A stretch of DNA of 64,000 nt, taken from NCBI GenBank assembly GCA_035527975.1, contig DATKZM010000068.1, positions 1-64,000 on the forward strand. The letters run 5' to 3'. The stretch is from DATKZM01 sp035527975. GTDB lineage: Bacteria > Pseudomonadota > Alphaproteobacteria > JAPULJ01. Both the position numbers and the translations under genes were made by a program. Below the pieces are notes generated by a model. It worked only from the letters and a program-made list of their open reading frames with translations, searched no databases and had not been told where the DNA came from. Numbering within the stretch: position 1 is the first letter of the stretch; every line of letters begins with the position of its first letter. Positions 35,441-44,046 of this stretch are shown piece after piece.

Positions 35441-36049
35441 TCAGTCGTCGTCCAGCAGCGAGGGATCGGCGAGCGTCGTATCCTGGCCGGCCGGCGGGTT
35501 GCCCACCGCGCCTTTGAGCGATAGCTCCTCGCGCCATTCCTCGGGCGGCCGGGCCTGGGCGTTGCTGCCGATCTGATCGAGACCCCAGTAAATTTCCAGC
35601 GAGTGATTGTCCGGATCGCGGAACTCGACCGCGACCTGGGCGCCGGCCCGCCGCCGGCCCTCGAAATCGATCTTGACCTGATGTTGGCGCAGATGATCGC
35701 GGGCGCGAATGACCTCGTCGATCGTGGCAACCTCGAAGGCGAGATGGTGAAGCTCGGCGTTCTGCGCAGCTTTTTTGCCCTGCCCCACGAGCGCGACGCC
35801 GTGATGATCGGTGTTGAAGCGCATGAACACCATGCCGCCGGGCATCATGGTGTCGGGATAGACGTCGGAGACGCGGAACCCCAGGATCTGGGTGTAGAAG
35901 TCGACCGAGGCCTTGAGGTCCTGGACCACCAGCACGGCATGGCCGAGCCTGGTGATGTTGAAGGGCAGGCCCACGGGCGGCGTCGTTTCCCGCACGGCGC
36001 GCGCCTCGTCGCTCTGCAAGGCTTCGAAATCGATAAATCCCCTGGGCAT
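35441..36049 (-). CDS. VOC-family (glyoxalase/extradiol dioxygenase-like) protein
   Basis: A 202-aa protein with one vicinal-oxygen-chelate domain (about residues 30-160). Likely metal ligands are His in RLGHAVLVV, His in ELHHLAFEV and Glu in NHSLEIYWG, the pattern of type I extradiol dioxygenases. It could be a ring-cleavage enzyme or a metal-dependent lyase or isomerase; the substrate is unknown. It is convergent with ligU and follows the DUF1932 gene on the minus strand (128-nt gap). Confidence 0.82.
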   Translation of the reverse strand: MPRGFIDFEALQSDEARAVRETTPPVGLPFNITRLGHAVLVVQDLKASVDFYTQILGFRVSDVYPDTMMPGGMVFMRFNTDHHGVALVGQGKKAAQNAELHHLAFEVATIDEVIRARDHLRQHQVKIDFEGRRRAGAQVAVEFRDPDNHSLEIYWGLDQIGSNAQARPPEEWREELSLKGAVGNPPAGQDTTLADPSLLDDD

Positions 36050-36177
36050 CTCTTCAGCTCCTGTCCTGGCCAGGCCGGACGCTCACGCATTCCCGCCCGG
36101 CCGTCGTCTCAGTCATGCCGTCCTGCGCCTTGCCTTGCCGTCATAAGTGCGAAGGATACATGGGCCGCCCACCGCGG

Positions 36178-37095
36178 TCATGCCCCTCGCGCCTCGGATG
36201 CCGCCGCATCCGTGGCCGCGGCGACGGCCGCCAGATAGTCGTCGATGGTTGGCTCGGCGCCGGGCTCGTAGAAGCGTACAAGATCGAGATCGGTTGCCCA
36301 TTGCAGGCGGGCGGCCGTGGCGCGGGTCATCAGCGGCTCGACGCCCAGCCCTTCGACGGTCTCCGCCGAGGCGCGCATTTCCGCCGCTTGCCGCTTGGCA
36401 TGGATCGCCGACCGGCCGAGGTAGTAGCCCACGACCTGTTGCCAGTCGAGGCCAGGAAAGGTGACGTTGAGCGAGGCGACGATCTGATGCTGGAGGCCGA
36501 GCTTGCCTGCCGCCACCATCGATTCGGCGAAGAGCGCGGCAAAGCCCTTGATCAGCACGCTGCGCAGCATCTTGGCCGAGCTTGCCGCCCCCAAGGCCGG
36601 TCCCGCGACGTCAATGCGCATGCCCAGCGCGTTCAAATCTGCCGCCAGCGCTTCGGCCGTCTCGCCGGCAACCAGGATCGGAACCTTTGCGCCGAAATTC
36701 GGCACCGTGTCCATGGCGGCTCCCTCCACGAAGCGGGCGCCGGTGGCCTCGATCAGCGCCGCCGCCCGCGCCTTTTCACGCGGCGAGGTGGAATTGAGAT
36801 CGAGATAGGTCTGGCCGGCACCCAGATGGGGCGCCGCCGCGCCCGCCGCCACCACGGTCTGGTCGGCGGTAACGGTCGAGAGGATCAGGGTTGCCCGGGT
36901 GACCGCCGCGGCAATGGTCTCGGCCGGCTCCACCCCCAGCGCGGTGGCCTTGGCGCGCAGCTGGTCGGCGGCGGCGGGATCGTCGATCAAGATGTCATAG
37001 GCGCTCACCTGCGCCACGCCGGCTTTGACGAAGGCCGCTGCGAATACAGGACCCGCCTCGCCGAAACCGACGACTGCAATCTTCTTGAATGCCAT
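36178..37095 (-). CDS. NAD-binding 6-phosphogluconate-dehydrogenase-like protein with DUF1932 domain
   Basis: A 305-aa protein. The N-terminal Rossmann domain starts IAVVGFGEAGPVFAAAF (residues 6-22), followed by ILSTVTADQ and YLDLNSTSP as in beta-hydroxyacid dehydrogenases. The C-terminal helical domain (about 190-290; AKMLRSVLIKGFAALFAE) is of the DUF1932 type, often beside aromatic-acid degradation genes. It likely oxidises or reduces a hydroxy or oxo acid with NAD(P). It diverges from cobC. Confidence 0.83.
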   Translation of the reverse strand: MAFKKIAVVGFGEAGPVFAAAFVKAGVAQVSAYDILIDDPAAADQLRAKATALGVEPAETIAAAVTRATLILSTVTADQTVVAAGAAAPHLGAGQTYLDLNSTSPREKARAAALIEATGARFVEGAAMDTVPNFGAKVPILVAGETAEALAADLNALGMRIDVAGPALGAASSAKMLRSVLIKGFAALFAESMVAAGKLGLQHQIVASLNVTFPGLDWQQVVGYYLGRSAIHAKRQAAEMRASAETVEGLGVEPLMTRATAARLQWATDLDLVRFYEPGAEPTIDDYLAAVAAATDAAASEARGA

Positions 37096-37252
37096 CTACC
37101 CCTCCAGACACGGGCTCGGCCGCGCCGCTCGGCACGGCGCGGGCACCCCGGTCCCGACGACCTTACTGCGCGCGCGCCGGCTGGAACAGACAGCCGAGCG
37201 GACGGTTGATATGCTTTCGGGCGCGCCCGCCGGTATGCTGGGGCGGAGCGGT

Positions 37253-37288
37253 CCGGAGCATTTTCCACTCGCGTGGAATGGGCTCCGG
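37253..37288. repeat. 36-bp hairpin upstream of cobC
   Basis: CCGGAGCATTTTCCAC and GTGGAATGGGCTCCGG form a 16-bp arm pair (13 of 16 matched) around a TCGC loop. The GAGCATTTTCC core also occurs at the start of the 48977 element. It lies 55 bases ahead of the presumed cobC start. I did not recognise a cobalamin riboswitch in the 247-base gap. Confidence 0.55.
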
Positions 37289-37342
37289 CCCGCTGAACGG
37301 AATATGCTCCGCCCGCGGTATGCAGACGAAAGAGATACGACC

Positions 37343-38371
37343 TTGGCCGATACGCCCAAGCCGGTTTTCCATGGCGGCGATCTTGCCGCCGCGACGGCGC
37401 GCTTCGGCGCCCCCGCCGATGGCTGGCTCGATCTGTCGACCGGGATCAATCCCCTGCCCTATCGCGTGCCCGAGTTATCCGAAACCGCCTGGACCAGGCT
37501 GCCCCAGCGTGACCGCGAGGAGGCGCTCATCGCGGCGGCGTATCGCTACTACCGGGTTGCGCCGAAGGCTGAAATCGTCCCGGCGCCCGGGACCCAGTCG
37601 ATCATCCAGTGGCTGCCGCGTCTGCTGGCGCCGACACGTGTCGCAGTGCACGGCCCGACCTACGGCGGGCACGCGGCGGCGTGGTCCGATGCCGGGCACA
37701 CGGTCATGCATGTCGAAGGCGACGGGGGGGCGAACGCAGCGGATACGGGGCCGCATTCAGTCGCGATCTTCGTCAATCCCAACAACCCCGATGGCCGTAT
37801 CCAGCCGCCCGAAAAGCTTCGCGCGGCCGCAGCGCGCTGCGCCGCGGCAGGCGGCTTTGCGGTGATCGACGAGGCGTTTGCCGATCTCGTGCCCGAGGCC
37901 AGCCTGGCGCCGCACGCCGACGCGCCGGGCGTCGTCATCCTGCGTTCGGTGGGCAAGTTCTTCGGGCTGCCGGGGCTTCGGGTCGGGTTCGCGCTGGGCA
38001 GCGGCGCGCCGATCGACCGCCTGCGCCGCGCGCTGGGGCCGTGGGCGGTGTCCGGCCCGGCGCTGGAGGCGGCCCGCGCAGCACTTGAGGACGATGTCTG
38101 GATCGCCGAAACGCGCTCGCGGCTCGTCTCGCTGCGGACCAGGCTCGACGGAATTGTGAGCGAGGCCGGCCTGGAGATCGTAGGCGGCACCGATCTATTC
38201 CGGCTGACCCGAAGCGCCGCCGCGGCGCGGCTCCACGCCCATCTCGGCGGGCGCGGCATCCTCACCCGCAATTTTGACTACGACCCGCAGACTATCCGTA
38301 TTGGCCTGCCCGGCAGCGATGCGGAATTTGCCCGGCTTTCGCAGGCGCTTGCCTCGTTTGAGCCTGGCTAG
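37343..38371 (+). CDS. cobC: L-threonine-O-3-phosphate decarboxylase-like aminotransferase of cobalamin synthesis
   Basis: A 342-aa class I/II PLP enzyme. It opens with FHGGDLAAATARFG and WLDLSTGINPLPY, typical of CobC (CobD of Salmonella naming), which makes or supplies (R)-1-aminopropan-2-ol phosphate for the nucleotide loop. The PLP lysine is K205 in SVGKFFGLPGLR; NPNNPDG binds cofactor phosphate or ring. The start is uncertain: TTG 37343 matches the conserved N-terminus; an in-frame ATG lies at 37304. Its TAG stop is the first base triplet of the palindromic repeat at 38369. The other cob genes resume at 47.6 kb. Confidence 0.86.
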   Translation: MADTPKPVFHGGDLAAATARFGAPADGWLDLSTGINPLPYRVPELSETAWTRLPQRDREEALIAAAYRYYRVAPKAEIVPAPGTQSIIQWLPRLLAPTRVAVHGPTYGGHAAAWSDAGHTVMHVEGDGGANAADTGPHSVAIFVNPNNPDGRIQPPEKLRAAAARCAAAGGFAVIDEAFADLVPEASLAPHADAPGVVILRSVGKFFGLPGLRVGFALGSGAPIDRLRRALGPWAVSGPALEAARAALEDDVWIAETRSRLVSLRTRLDGIVSEAGLEIVGGTDLFRLTRSAAAARLHAHLGGRGILTRNFDYDPQTIRIGLPGSDAEFARLSQALASFEPG

Positions 38372-38482
38372 AGCACGATTCACGCGTCACACCAGATCAC
38401 GGTGACGCGATCGTGCTCCATCTCATATTTTTAGAGCACGATTCACGCGTCACAACAGATCACGGTGACGCGATCGTGCTCT
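38369..38482. repeat. Two tandem copies of a 50-bp palindromic repeat
   Basis: Units at 38369-38418 and 38432-38482 each begin TAGAGCACGATTCACGCGTC and end with ACGCGATCGTGCTC, forming a hairpin; they differ by one base in the loop region. The first supplies the cobC stop (TAG). The second encodes the last residues and TGA stop of the convergent minus-strand gene. Confidence 0.9.
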
Positions 38483-39569
38483 GGGCCGGTTCCTGGATCG
38501 CGGAAATGTTATCCAGTCCCTGCTTGATCTCGGAAATCAGGAATTCGCCCCGCTTGATCAAGCCGCCGGCTTCGGGATCGGGAAACGTCTTCTTCCAGGC
38601 CCGCATCTTGACGTTGAGCGCGCACAGCAGCCCGCCGACGGTCGTGTGATGGCGCTCGATGGCATCTTTGATCTCGCGAAACCGCTCGGCGCTCAGGTTT
38701 TCCCACATATCGTTCAGGCGATGATCGAACAGCCCGAACAATTTCGAAAGCGTGGTCGTCAGCCAATGGAGCTTGGCCTCGACATGATCGCAGGCATCCA
38801 TCAGCGCACGGTCGGTCTTCAATTGAAAGCTCCCGCGCATCTCCTTGATCGAGGCGAAAAGCTCGCCGACGATCGGCACTACCTGGTCAAAACACTGGCG
38901 GTAGTATGACAAAGACAGAAAGATGTCCCCGCAATCTGCGAGGAAGGGCGGCAGGTCTTCCAGATGCACATCGAGCTTCTGCGCCATCCGGTTGAGTTTT
39001 TCCAAAGCCTGCGCCGCATCGGCGGACCGGAATAGCCCGATCAGTTCGGAATACTCTTGAACCACATTGTCATCCTTGCCGTAGATGCTTTGGATCAAGG
39101 GACGCGTAAACTCTGTCATGTACTTGTTGAGCTCGGCCGTCTTCGCGGCGGATAGCTTCAGATTCTCGTTGTCGGAAATTTCGATGCCAAGCGCGCGCAG
39201 TTGAATGCGCAGACTGTAGACATCGAAGCTGTGGAGTTCCTTCAGCTTGTGAAGCATGCGCAAATCGGGGCGCGGCTTGCCATCGACCCAGCCGAAATGC
39301 GTTGGCACGCCGTCGATCTCGAGCTGCAGGCTGCCAGCACTGTCATCGCTGAAAATCTCGATCACGGTCTGGAGCCGCGCATTCTTGATCATGCGTGATT
39401 TTTGCAGCCCACGCGTGGTGAGCGGAAGGATGGCGAGCGGTAATATGCTCAGCGAGTCACGATCGACGTCATCGATCGTCACGCCATTGACCGGGGCCGT
39501 TTCAGTATCCGCGCCGGAACCGCCCGGTGCGGCGTCGACATCCTCGGTTGCGGCTGGTCCATCAGCCAT
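38460..39569 (-). CDS. Uncharacterised protein, last gene of the chemotaxis operon
   Basis: I do not recognise this 369-aa protein. It is soluble and mostly helical, without signal peptide or membrane segments; the first 40 residues are acidic/Ala-rich and probably disordered. A small beta-like block (LQLEIDGVPTHFGWVDGKPR, about residue 83) is followed by long helices. The start ATG 39567-39569 has GAGGCC upstream; the frame opens at 39662. It follows cheR by about 120 nt on the same strand. Its last residues (QSTIASP) and TGA stop are encoded by the palindromic repeat at 38432-38482, so the original C-terminus may have been changed by the repeat. Confidence 0.75.
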   Translation of the reverse strand: MADGPAATEDVDAAPGGSGADTETAPVNGVTIDDVDRDSLSILPLAILPLTTRGLQKSRMIKNARLQTVIEIFSDDSAGSLQLEIDGVPTHFGWVDGKPRPDLRMLHKLKELHSFDVYSLRIQLRALGIEISDNENLKLSAAKTAELNKYMTEFTRPLIQSIYGKDDNVVQEYSELIGLFRSADAAQALEKLNRMAQKLDVHLEDLPPFLADCGDIFLSLSYYRQCFDQVVPIVGELFASIKEMRGSFQLKTDRALMDACDHVEAKLHWLTTTLSKLFGLFDHRLNDMWENLSAERFREIKDAIERHHTTVGGLLCALNVKMRAWKKTFPDPEAGGLIKRGEFLISEIKQGLDNISAIQEPAQSTIASP

Positions 39570-39689
39570 TGCAGGCCTCGTGTCGTAGAATGTGAGCCAG
39601 TTGAATACGCGCAACTCCGCGCGCGCGCGCATCGAAGGACCCCCCGTATAAGCACAAGCCACGATCGCCTTGGACCTGTGCCTGTTCGT

Positions 39690-40850
39690 TCATCCCGCCG
39701 TCGTCCTCAAACCGGTGCCACCCAGCCCCGGCCGATCCGGCGCGGTAGTTGCGCCCTGGCCCGCCGCGCCAGGCGCTGGTTCCACAATCGGCGCAGCGGC
39801 GGGCTTGGCAGCAGGCGCAGCCGAAGGCGGCGGCGCAGGATTGGCGGCAGGTTTGGCCGCAGGCGCAGCGGCAGGCGCAGCGGCAGGCGCAGCGGCAGGT
39901 TTGGCCGCAGGCGCAGCGGCCGGAGGCGTGGTCGCCGGCGGGACGACCGGCGCCGCCGAAGGCGTCGGTGGCGTCGGTGGCGTCGTTAGCGTTCCAACGG
40001 GCTCGGCTGGCGGTTGTTGGCGCGGAACGGCGGCCTGACCGTCCAACAGGCGGTAGATGCCACGCTGTCCGACACTGCTTTCGAATGCCTTGCACAGACC
40101 AAGAACCGATTCCGCCCCGCCGAGCAGCAAAACGCCGTCCGGTGCAAGCATCCGCGAGACATCATCGAGGACCCTGCTCTTCGTCGGATCGTCGAAATAG
40201 ATCAGCACGTTGCGGCAGAACACGGCATCGAATTTGCCGAGCACGGCCGGATTCTCGAGCAGATTAAACGGCCGATAATTGACCATCGAGCGGATCGGAT
40301 CGATGAGTTTCCACTGATCGTCAGCACGCTCGAAATAGGTCAGCAGGAAATTCGTGGGCACACCACGCTGCACCTCGAACTGGGTGTAGAGGCCTGATTT
40401 CGCGCGCTGCAGAATCTCCAGCGAAATGTCGGTTCCCAGAATATCGATTTTCCAGTCTGCGAGTTTCGCGGACATTTCCCTCAGAATCATTGCGATGCTG
40501 TAGGGCTCCTGGCCGCTGGAGGCGGCGGCGCACCAAATACGCAGGCGTTTGGTCGATTGCCGCTTCTCGATCAGCGCCGGCAGCACCTCGTCACGAAACG
40601 TGTCGAACATGTGACTGTCGCGGAAAAAGAACGACTCGTTCGTCGTCATCGCCTCGACCACATCGATCAAGATCGTGTCATCAGTGCGCGTGCGCAGCGC
40701 CGCCACCAACTCGGTCAGCCCTTCGATCCCGTGCTTGCGGGCGACCGGCGTCAACCGGCTTTCGAGCAGATAAAGTTTGTCAGGGGTCAGCACCAGTCCC
40801 GGGCGCTCCCTGATAAGCCCGCTCAACAATTCAAAATCAGCGGTATTCAT
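39690..40850 (-). CDS. cheR: Chemotaxis protein methyltransferase CheR with long Pro/Ala tail
   Basis: A 386-aa SAM-dependent methyltransferase that methylates glutamates of chemoreceptors. CheR features are TTNESFFFRD near residue 68, the SAM loop IWCAAASSGQEPYSIA (about 105-120) and VFCRNVLIYFDDPTK. The catalytic part ends near residue 275; the last roughly 110 residues are a Pro/Ala/Lys repeat tail (units such as AAPAAKPAA). The start overlaps the cheB stop by 4 nt. Confidence 0.94.
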   Translation of the reverse strand: MNTADFELLSGLIRERPGLVLTPDKLYLLESRLTPVARKHGIEGLTELVAALRTRTDDTILIDVVEAMTTNESFFFRDSHMFDTFRDEVLPALIEKRQSTKRLRIWCAAASSGQEPYSIAMILREMSAKLADWKIDILGTDISLEILQRAKSGLYTQFEVQRGVPTNFLLTYFERADDQWKLIDPIRSMVNYRPFNLLENPAVLGKFDAVFCRNVLIYFDDPTKSRVLDDVSRMLAPDGVLLLGGAESVLGLCKAFESSVGQRGIYRLLDGQAAVPRQQPPAEPVGTLTTPPTPPTPSAAPVVPPATTPPAAAPAAKPAAAPAAAPAAAPAAKPAANPAPPPSAAPAAKPAAAPIVEPAPGAAGQGATTAPDRPGLGGTGLRTTAG

Positions 40851-42016
40851 GGCGTCCCCCTGCTCGCGAGCATCGCGACATGCGGCGCCAGCTCATCGAG
40901 CGGCAGGACGGCGCTGCACAAACCGTTCGTGGCAACAGCGCCCGGCATCCCCCAGACGACACTGCTCGCTTCGTCCTGGGCGACCACGGTGCCGCCTTTC
41001 TCGACGACACATTGCGCACCGCGCATTCCGTCGCTGCCCATGCCCGTCAGAATCACCGTCAGGATCGCGCCGCCATAGATATTGCTGAGGCTGCGCAACA
41101 TCGGGTCGACAGACGGGCGGCAGAAGTTCTCCGGCGGCGTGGTGGTGAGACGCAGCACCGCCGATCCCGCCGACCCGGCTTTCGGCTCGGCAATCATGTG
41201 AAAATCGCCAGGTGCGACGTAGATTTTTCCGGCCTTGATCTCCTCACCATCAACGGCCTCGGCACAGGGCCAACCGGCGTTCTGCTCAATATGCTGGGCC
41301 AGGATCGTGGTGAACGTCGGCGGCATGTGCTGGGTCACCACGATCGGCAGCGTTACCTTGCCCGTCAACGCGCCGAGGAAGGTGAACAGGGCCTGCGGCC
41401 CCCCGGTGGAACTTCCAACCGCGATAATTCTGGGCTTGATGCGGCTGGACGCGCGCAGTGTGATCCGCGGCGCGAGCTTGGGCATCGTCGCCGTGGCCGC
41501 GCCAGCCACGCCGGACCTACCGGCAATCGCGCGCCGCCGCCGCGCCTGGCCGAGGCTGCGAACCTTTGCCACCAACACCCTGCCAAACTCGTTGCGGTCG
41601 TTGATCTCGCCGGAGGCGGTGGGCTTGGGAATGTAGTCGGTCGCGCCAAGGCGCAGGGCTTTCATGCTTATGTCGGCGTTGCGCAGCGAGAGCGTCGACG
41701 CCATCAGGATCTTGACCTCGGGATCGACCTTCATCAACTTCGGCAATGCGGTCAGACCGTCCATCACCGGCATCTCGATATCGAGTATGATCACGTCGAT
41801 CTCGGTCTTGCCGATCCGATCGACGGCGCGCTGGCCATTGCTGACGGAGGCAACGACCTGCAATCCCGGATCAGCGTCGAGAATCCGCGTGATCAGTCCC
41901 CGGATTACAGCCGAATCGTCAACGACCATGACCCGGATTGCGTCTGCATTCGGACCGGTTCGCGCGGAACCGGCGCCGTGATTACCCACGGCCACGAAAT
42001 TTGGCGCGTTCGTCAT
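40847..42016 (-). CDS. cheB: Chemotaxis response regulator / protein-glutamate methylesterase CheB
   Basis: A 389-aa protein. The N-terminal receiver has the phospho-acceptor D79 (VIILDIEMPVMDG) and VDDSAVIRG at its start. The C-terminal methylesterase domain has GSSTGGPQAL (Ser), TQHMPP (His) and GMGSDG (Asp). It removes methyl groups from receptors when phosphorylated by CheA. Start ATG 42014-42016 is joined to the cheY stop (TAATG). The frame upstream overlaps cheY and is not used. Confidence 0.95.
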   Translation of the reverse strand: MTNAPNFVAVGNHGAGSARTGPNADAIRVMVVDDSAVIRGLITRILDADPGLQVVASVSNGQRAVDRIGKTEIDVIILDIEMPVMDGLTALPKLMKVDPEVKILMASTLSLRNADISMKALRLGATDYIPKPTASGEINDRNEFGRVLVAKVRSLGQARRRRAIAGRSGVAGAATATMPKLAPRITLRASSRIKPRIIAVGSSTGGPQALFTFLGALTGKVTLPIVVTQHMPPTFTTILAQHIEQNAGWPCAEAVDGEEIKAGKIYVAPGDFHMIAEPKAGSAGSAVLRLTTTPPENFCRPSVDPMLRSLSNIYGGAILTVILTGMGSDGMRGAQCVVEKGGTVVAQDEASSVVWGMPGAVATNGLCSAVLPLDELAPHVAMLASRGTP

Positions 42017-42381
42017 TAGAGGAGACCGACCTGCGCCAGCTTGGCTTGCATGATCTGGTTGTCGAAAGGCTTCATGATGTACTCGTTCGCCCCGGCCTCG
42101 AGCGCCGTGCGGATGTTTTCCAGATCGGTCTCGGTCGTGCAGAAAACGACTTTCGGCGCGTCGCCGCCCGGCAGCGCCCGCAACGCGAGCAGGAACTCGA
42201 TGCCGTTCATGACCGGCATGTTCCAATCGAGCAGAATGGCATCGGGAAATGCCTCCTCGCAGGCAGTCAGCGCTTCCTGGCCATTCTCGGCTTCCGAGGT
42301 CTCAAAGCCGAACTCCTGCAGCATATTGCGCGCAATCATTCGGATTACCTTTGAGTCGTCGACAATGAGGCAACGCTTCAT
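42016..42381 (-). CDS. cheY: Chemotaxis response regulator CheY
   Basis: A 121-aa single receiver domain. Acidic pocket in CLIVDDSKVIR, phospho-acceptor Asp in AILLDWNMPVMNG, conserved Thr in VFCTTETD and Lys in YIMKPFD. It would carry the signal to the flagellar switch or act as phosphate sink for the second CheY. It follows the cheZ-like gene and precedes cheB. Confidence 0.95.
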   Translation of the reverse strand: MKRCLIVDDSKVIRMIARNMLQEFGFETSEAENGQEALTACEEAFPDAILLDWNMPVMNGIEFLLALRALPGGDAPKVVFCTTETDLENIRTALEAGANEYIMKPFDNQIMQAKLAQVGLL

Positions 42382-42431
42382 AATGGCTTTCCTTCGTTTC
42401 TTCTGCTGAACATCCTGCAGCCAGACGATCG

Positions 42432-43115
42432 TCAGGCGCTGTTCAGAAGTTTGTCGATATCGTCCTGCGACATGGCCTCATCGGAGAGCTGCGGGCCCTG
42501 GAGCAGCGCTTCATCGGGAATATCATCGAAATCCACCGGCGCATCCTCGGCAGCATCGGTGGCTTCTGCCTCGGCGACGTGGCGTGCTTTGTACTCGTCG
42601 ATCTCGTCGCCGAACGCCAAAATCAGTGAATCAACCTTCTCCTCGATTTCCTTCAGCGCCTTCACGACCTTGGTCACGCGCTGGCCGGTGATGTCCTGAA
42701 AACTGCAGGCCTCGAAGATCTGGTTTGAGGCGCTGAATATCGTCTCCTGGGTGGCTTCATCGACATCCCCGATGGCGCCCTGAATCGTTTCGGTGGCGTC
42801 CATGATGCGATTGGTCGCATCCGCGGTCTCGGCGACGATCTCGTCGAGCTCGTCAGCGGCGGCAGGCAAATGCCGCTCGGTGACTTCATCGGGGCGCAGG
42901 GCGGCGATATCGGCCTTGGCGTTCTCGATGTAGTCCGCGAGCCCAATCATCTTGGCCACGACCTCGTTGTCGGAGCTCGCCATTTCCTTGCGCGCGGCAT
43001 CCATGATGCCGGCCACGACCGCGCTCACATCCTCGAGCCGAACGGTCCCCGGTTCGGCCTTCTGAAGGTCAATGAGCTGCTGCGCCAGCCGATTTTGATC
43101 AACGATACCCGACAT
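42432..43115 (-). CDS. cheZ: CheZ-like CheY-P phosphatase
   Basis: A 227-aa helical protein. The catalytic motif of CheZ is present as SFQDITGQRVTKVV (about residue 138), where the Gln acts on CheY-P. The C-terminus SQDDIDKLLNSA matches the amphipathic CheY-binding helix of CheZ. An acidic linker of about 40 residues lies between. It sits between two cheY genes, its likely substrates. Confidence 0.9.
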   Translation of the reverse strand: MSGIVDQNRLAQQLIDLQKAEPGTVRLEDVSAVVAGIMDAARKEMASSDNEVVAKMIGLADYIENAKADIAALRPDEVTERHLPAAADELDEIVAETADATNRIMDATETIQGAIGDVDEATQETIFSASNQIFEACSFQDITGQRVTKVVKALKEIEEKVDSLILAFGDEIDEYKARHVAEAEATDAAEDAPVDFDDIPDEALLQGPQLSDEAMSQDDIDKLLNSA

Positions 43116-43124
43116 GACCGGCCC

Positions 43125-43510
43125 CTAGAATTCACCGATAACGGAAACCAGTTTGCTTTTCAGGGTGTTCGCATTGAACGGCTTGACGATGTAATTCGAA
43201 ACGCCAGCCTTCTTCGCCACGATCACGTTCTCGGTCTTGCTCTCGGCGGTCACCATGATGAAGGGGATTTGCTTGAGCTTGTCGTCCGCACGCACTTCGC
43301 GCAGCAGCTCCAGACCCGTCATCGGCTCCATGTTCCAATCGGACATGACCAGGCTGTATTCGCCGGCCCTGAGCTCCGCCAGCGCGGCGACGCCGTCGGT
43401 CGCCTCATGGATGTTCGTGAACTTAAGCTGCACAAAAATGTTCCGAAGAATGCGAAGCATCGTCACATAGTCGTCGACCAGCAGGATCGGTCGGTGATAT
43501 CGAAAGCCAT
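43125..43510 (-). CDS. CheY-type response regulator with apparent 1-nt frameshift near its start
   Basis: A receiver of about 128 aa if repaired. The main frame carries the phospho-acceptor (SLVMSDWNMEPMTG), Thr (IMVTAESK) and Lys (YIVKPFNA). Its acidic-pair codons (ILLVDDY, 43469-43484) are in the same frame but without a start codon; the only ATG with a ribosome site (GGAG, ATG 43508-43510, MAFDITDR) is one base out of phase. The uninterrupted reading begins only at a GTG/ATG after the acidic pair (43466), which would give an inactive receiver. One base seems missing between 43479 and 43500. It may be a sequencing error or a real mutation. Confidence 0.8.
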
Positions 43511-43569
43511 AGCTCGCTCCGTCGTTTAATCGCGGTCACTCGGCCGTCGGCAGGCCGCGCGCCAAGGGG

Positions 43570-44046
43570 TCAGGCCGCCTCTGCGGCATCGAGATCAAGC
43601 AGACGCGTGATGTCGAGGATCACCAGGAGCTCCTCGTCGAGGCGGTAGATGCCGTCCGCAAAGCTGCGCCACAGCGGATCAAGCGTCGCCAGATTGGACT
43701 CGATCTTGTCCAGCGGAACGCTGATGACATCACCGATCGTGTCGATATTGAGGCTGTAAAGTTCGTTCTGATATTCGACCACCACGCTCATGCCTTCGCT
43801 GCCATTGTCGCGAGGCGGCAACGCCATGCGCTGGCGCATGTTGATGGCGGTAACGATGCGCCCGCGCAGATTGATCAATCCGGCGATCACCGGATCAGCC
43901 AAAGGCACACGCGCCACCGGCTGCGGCGCCAACACATCCTGAACGGACAGCACAGGTATGCCAAAAAGCTGTTCGGCGATCGTCAGCGTGACGAACTGTT
44001 TGGTCGCGCGCTCCGACTGGCCATCGCTGGTTGTGGTCTCACTCAT
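43570..44046 (-). CDS. cheW: Chemotaxis coupling protein CheW
   Basis: A 158-aa CheW-domain protein (QFVTLTIAEQLFGIPVLSVQ, VINLRGRIVTAINMRQRM-type core, ending in ILDITRLLDLD). It links CheA to receptors. Its start overlaps the cheA stop by 4 nt, so the two are coupled. Length and motifs are those of a single-domain CheW. Confidence 0.94.
   Translation of the reverse strand: MSETTTSDGQSERATKQFVTLTIAEQLFGIPVLSVQDVLAPQPVARVPLADPVIAGLINLRGRIVTAINMRQRMALPPRDNGSEGMSVVVEYQNELYSLNIDTIGDVISVPLDKIESNLATLDPLWRSFADGIYRLDEELLVILDITRLLDLDAAEAA

Noticed and set aside
37096..37342. Cobalamin riboswitch ahead of cobC
   Set aside because: A hairpin is present, but I could not find the conserved B12-box core; the gaps at 47106-47610 and 48922-49153 lack it too.
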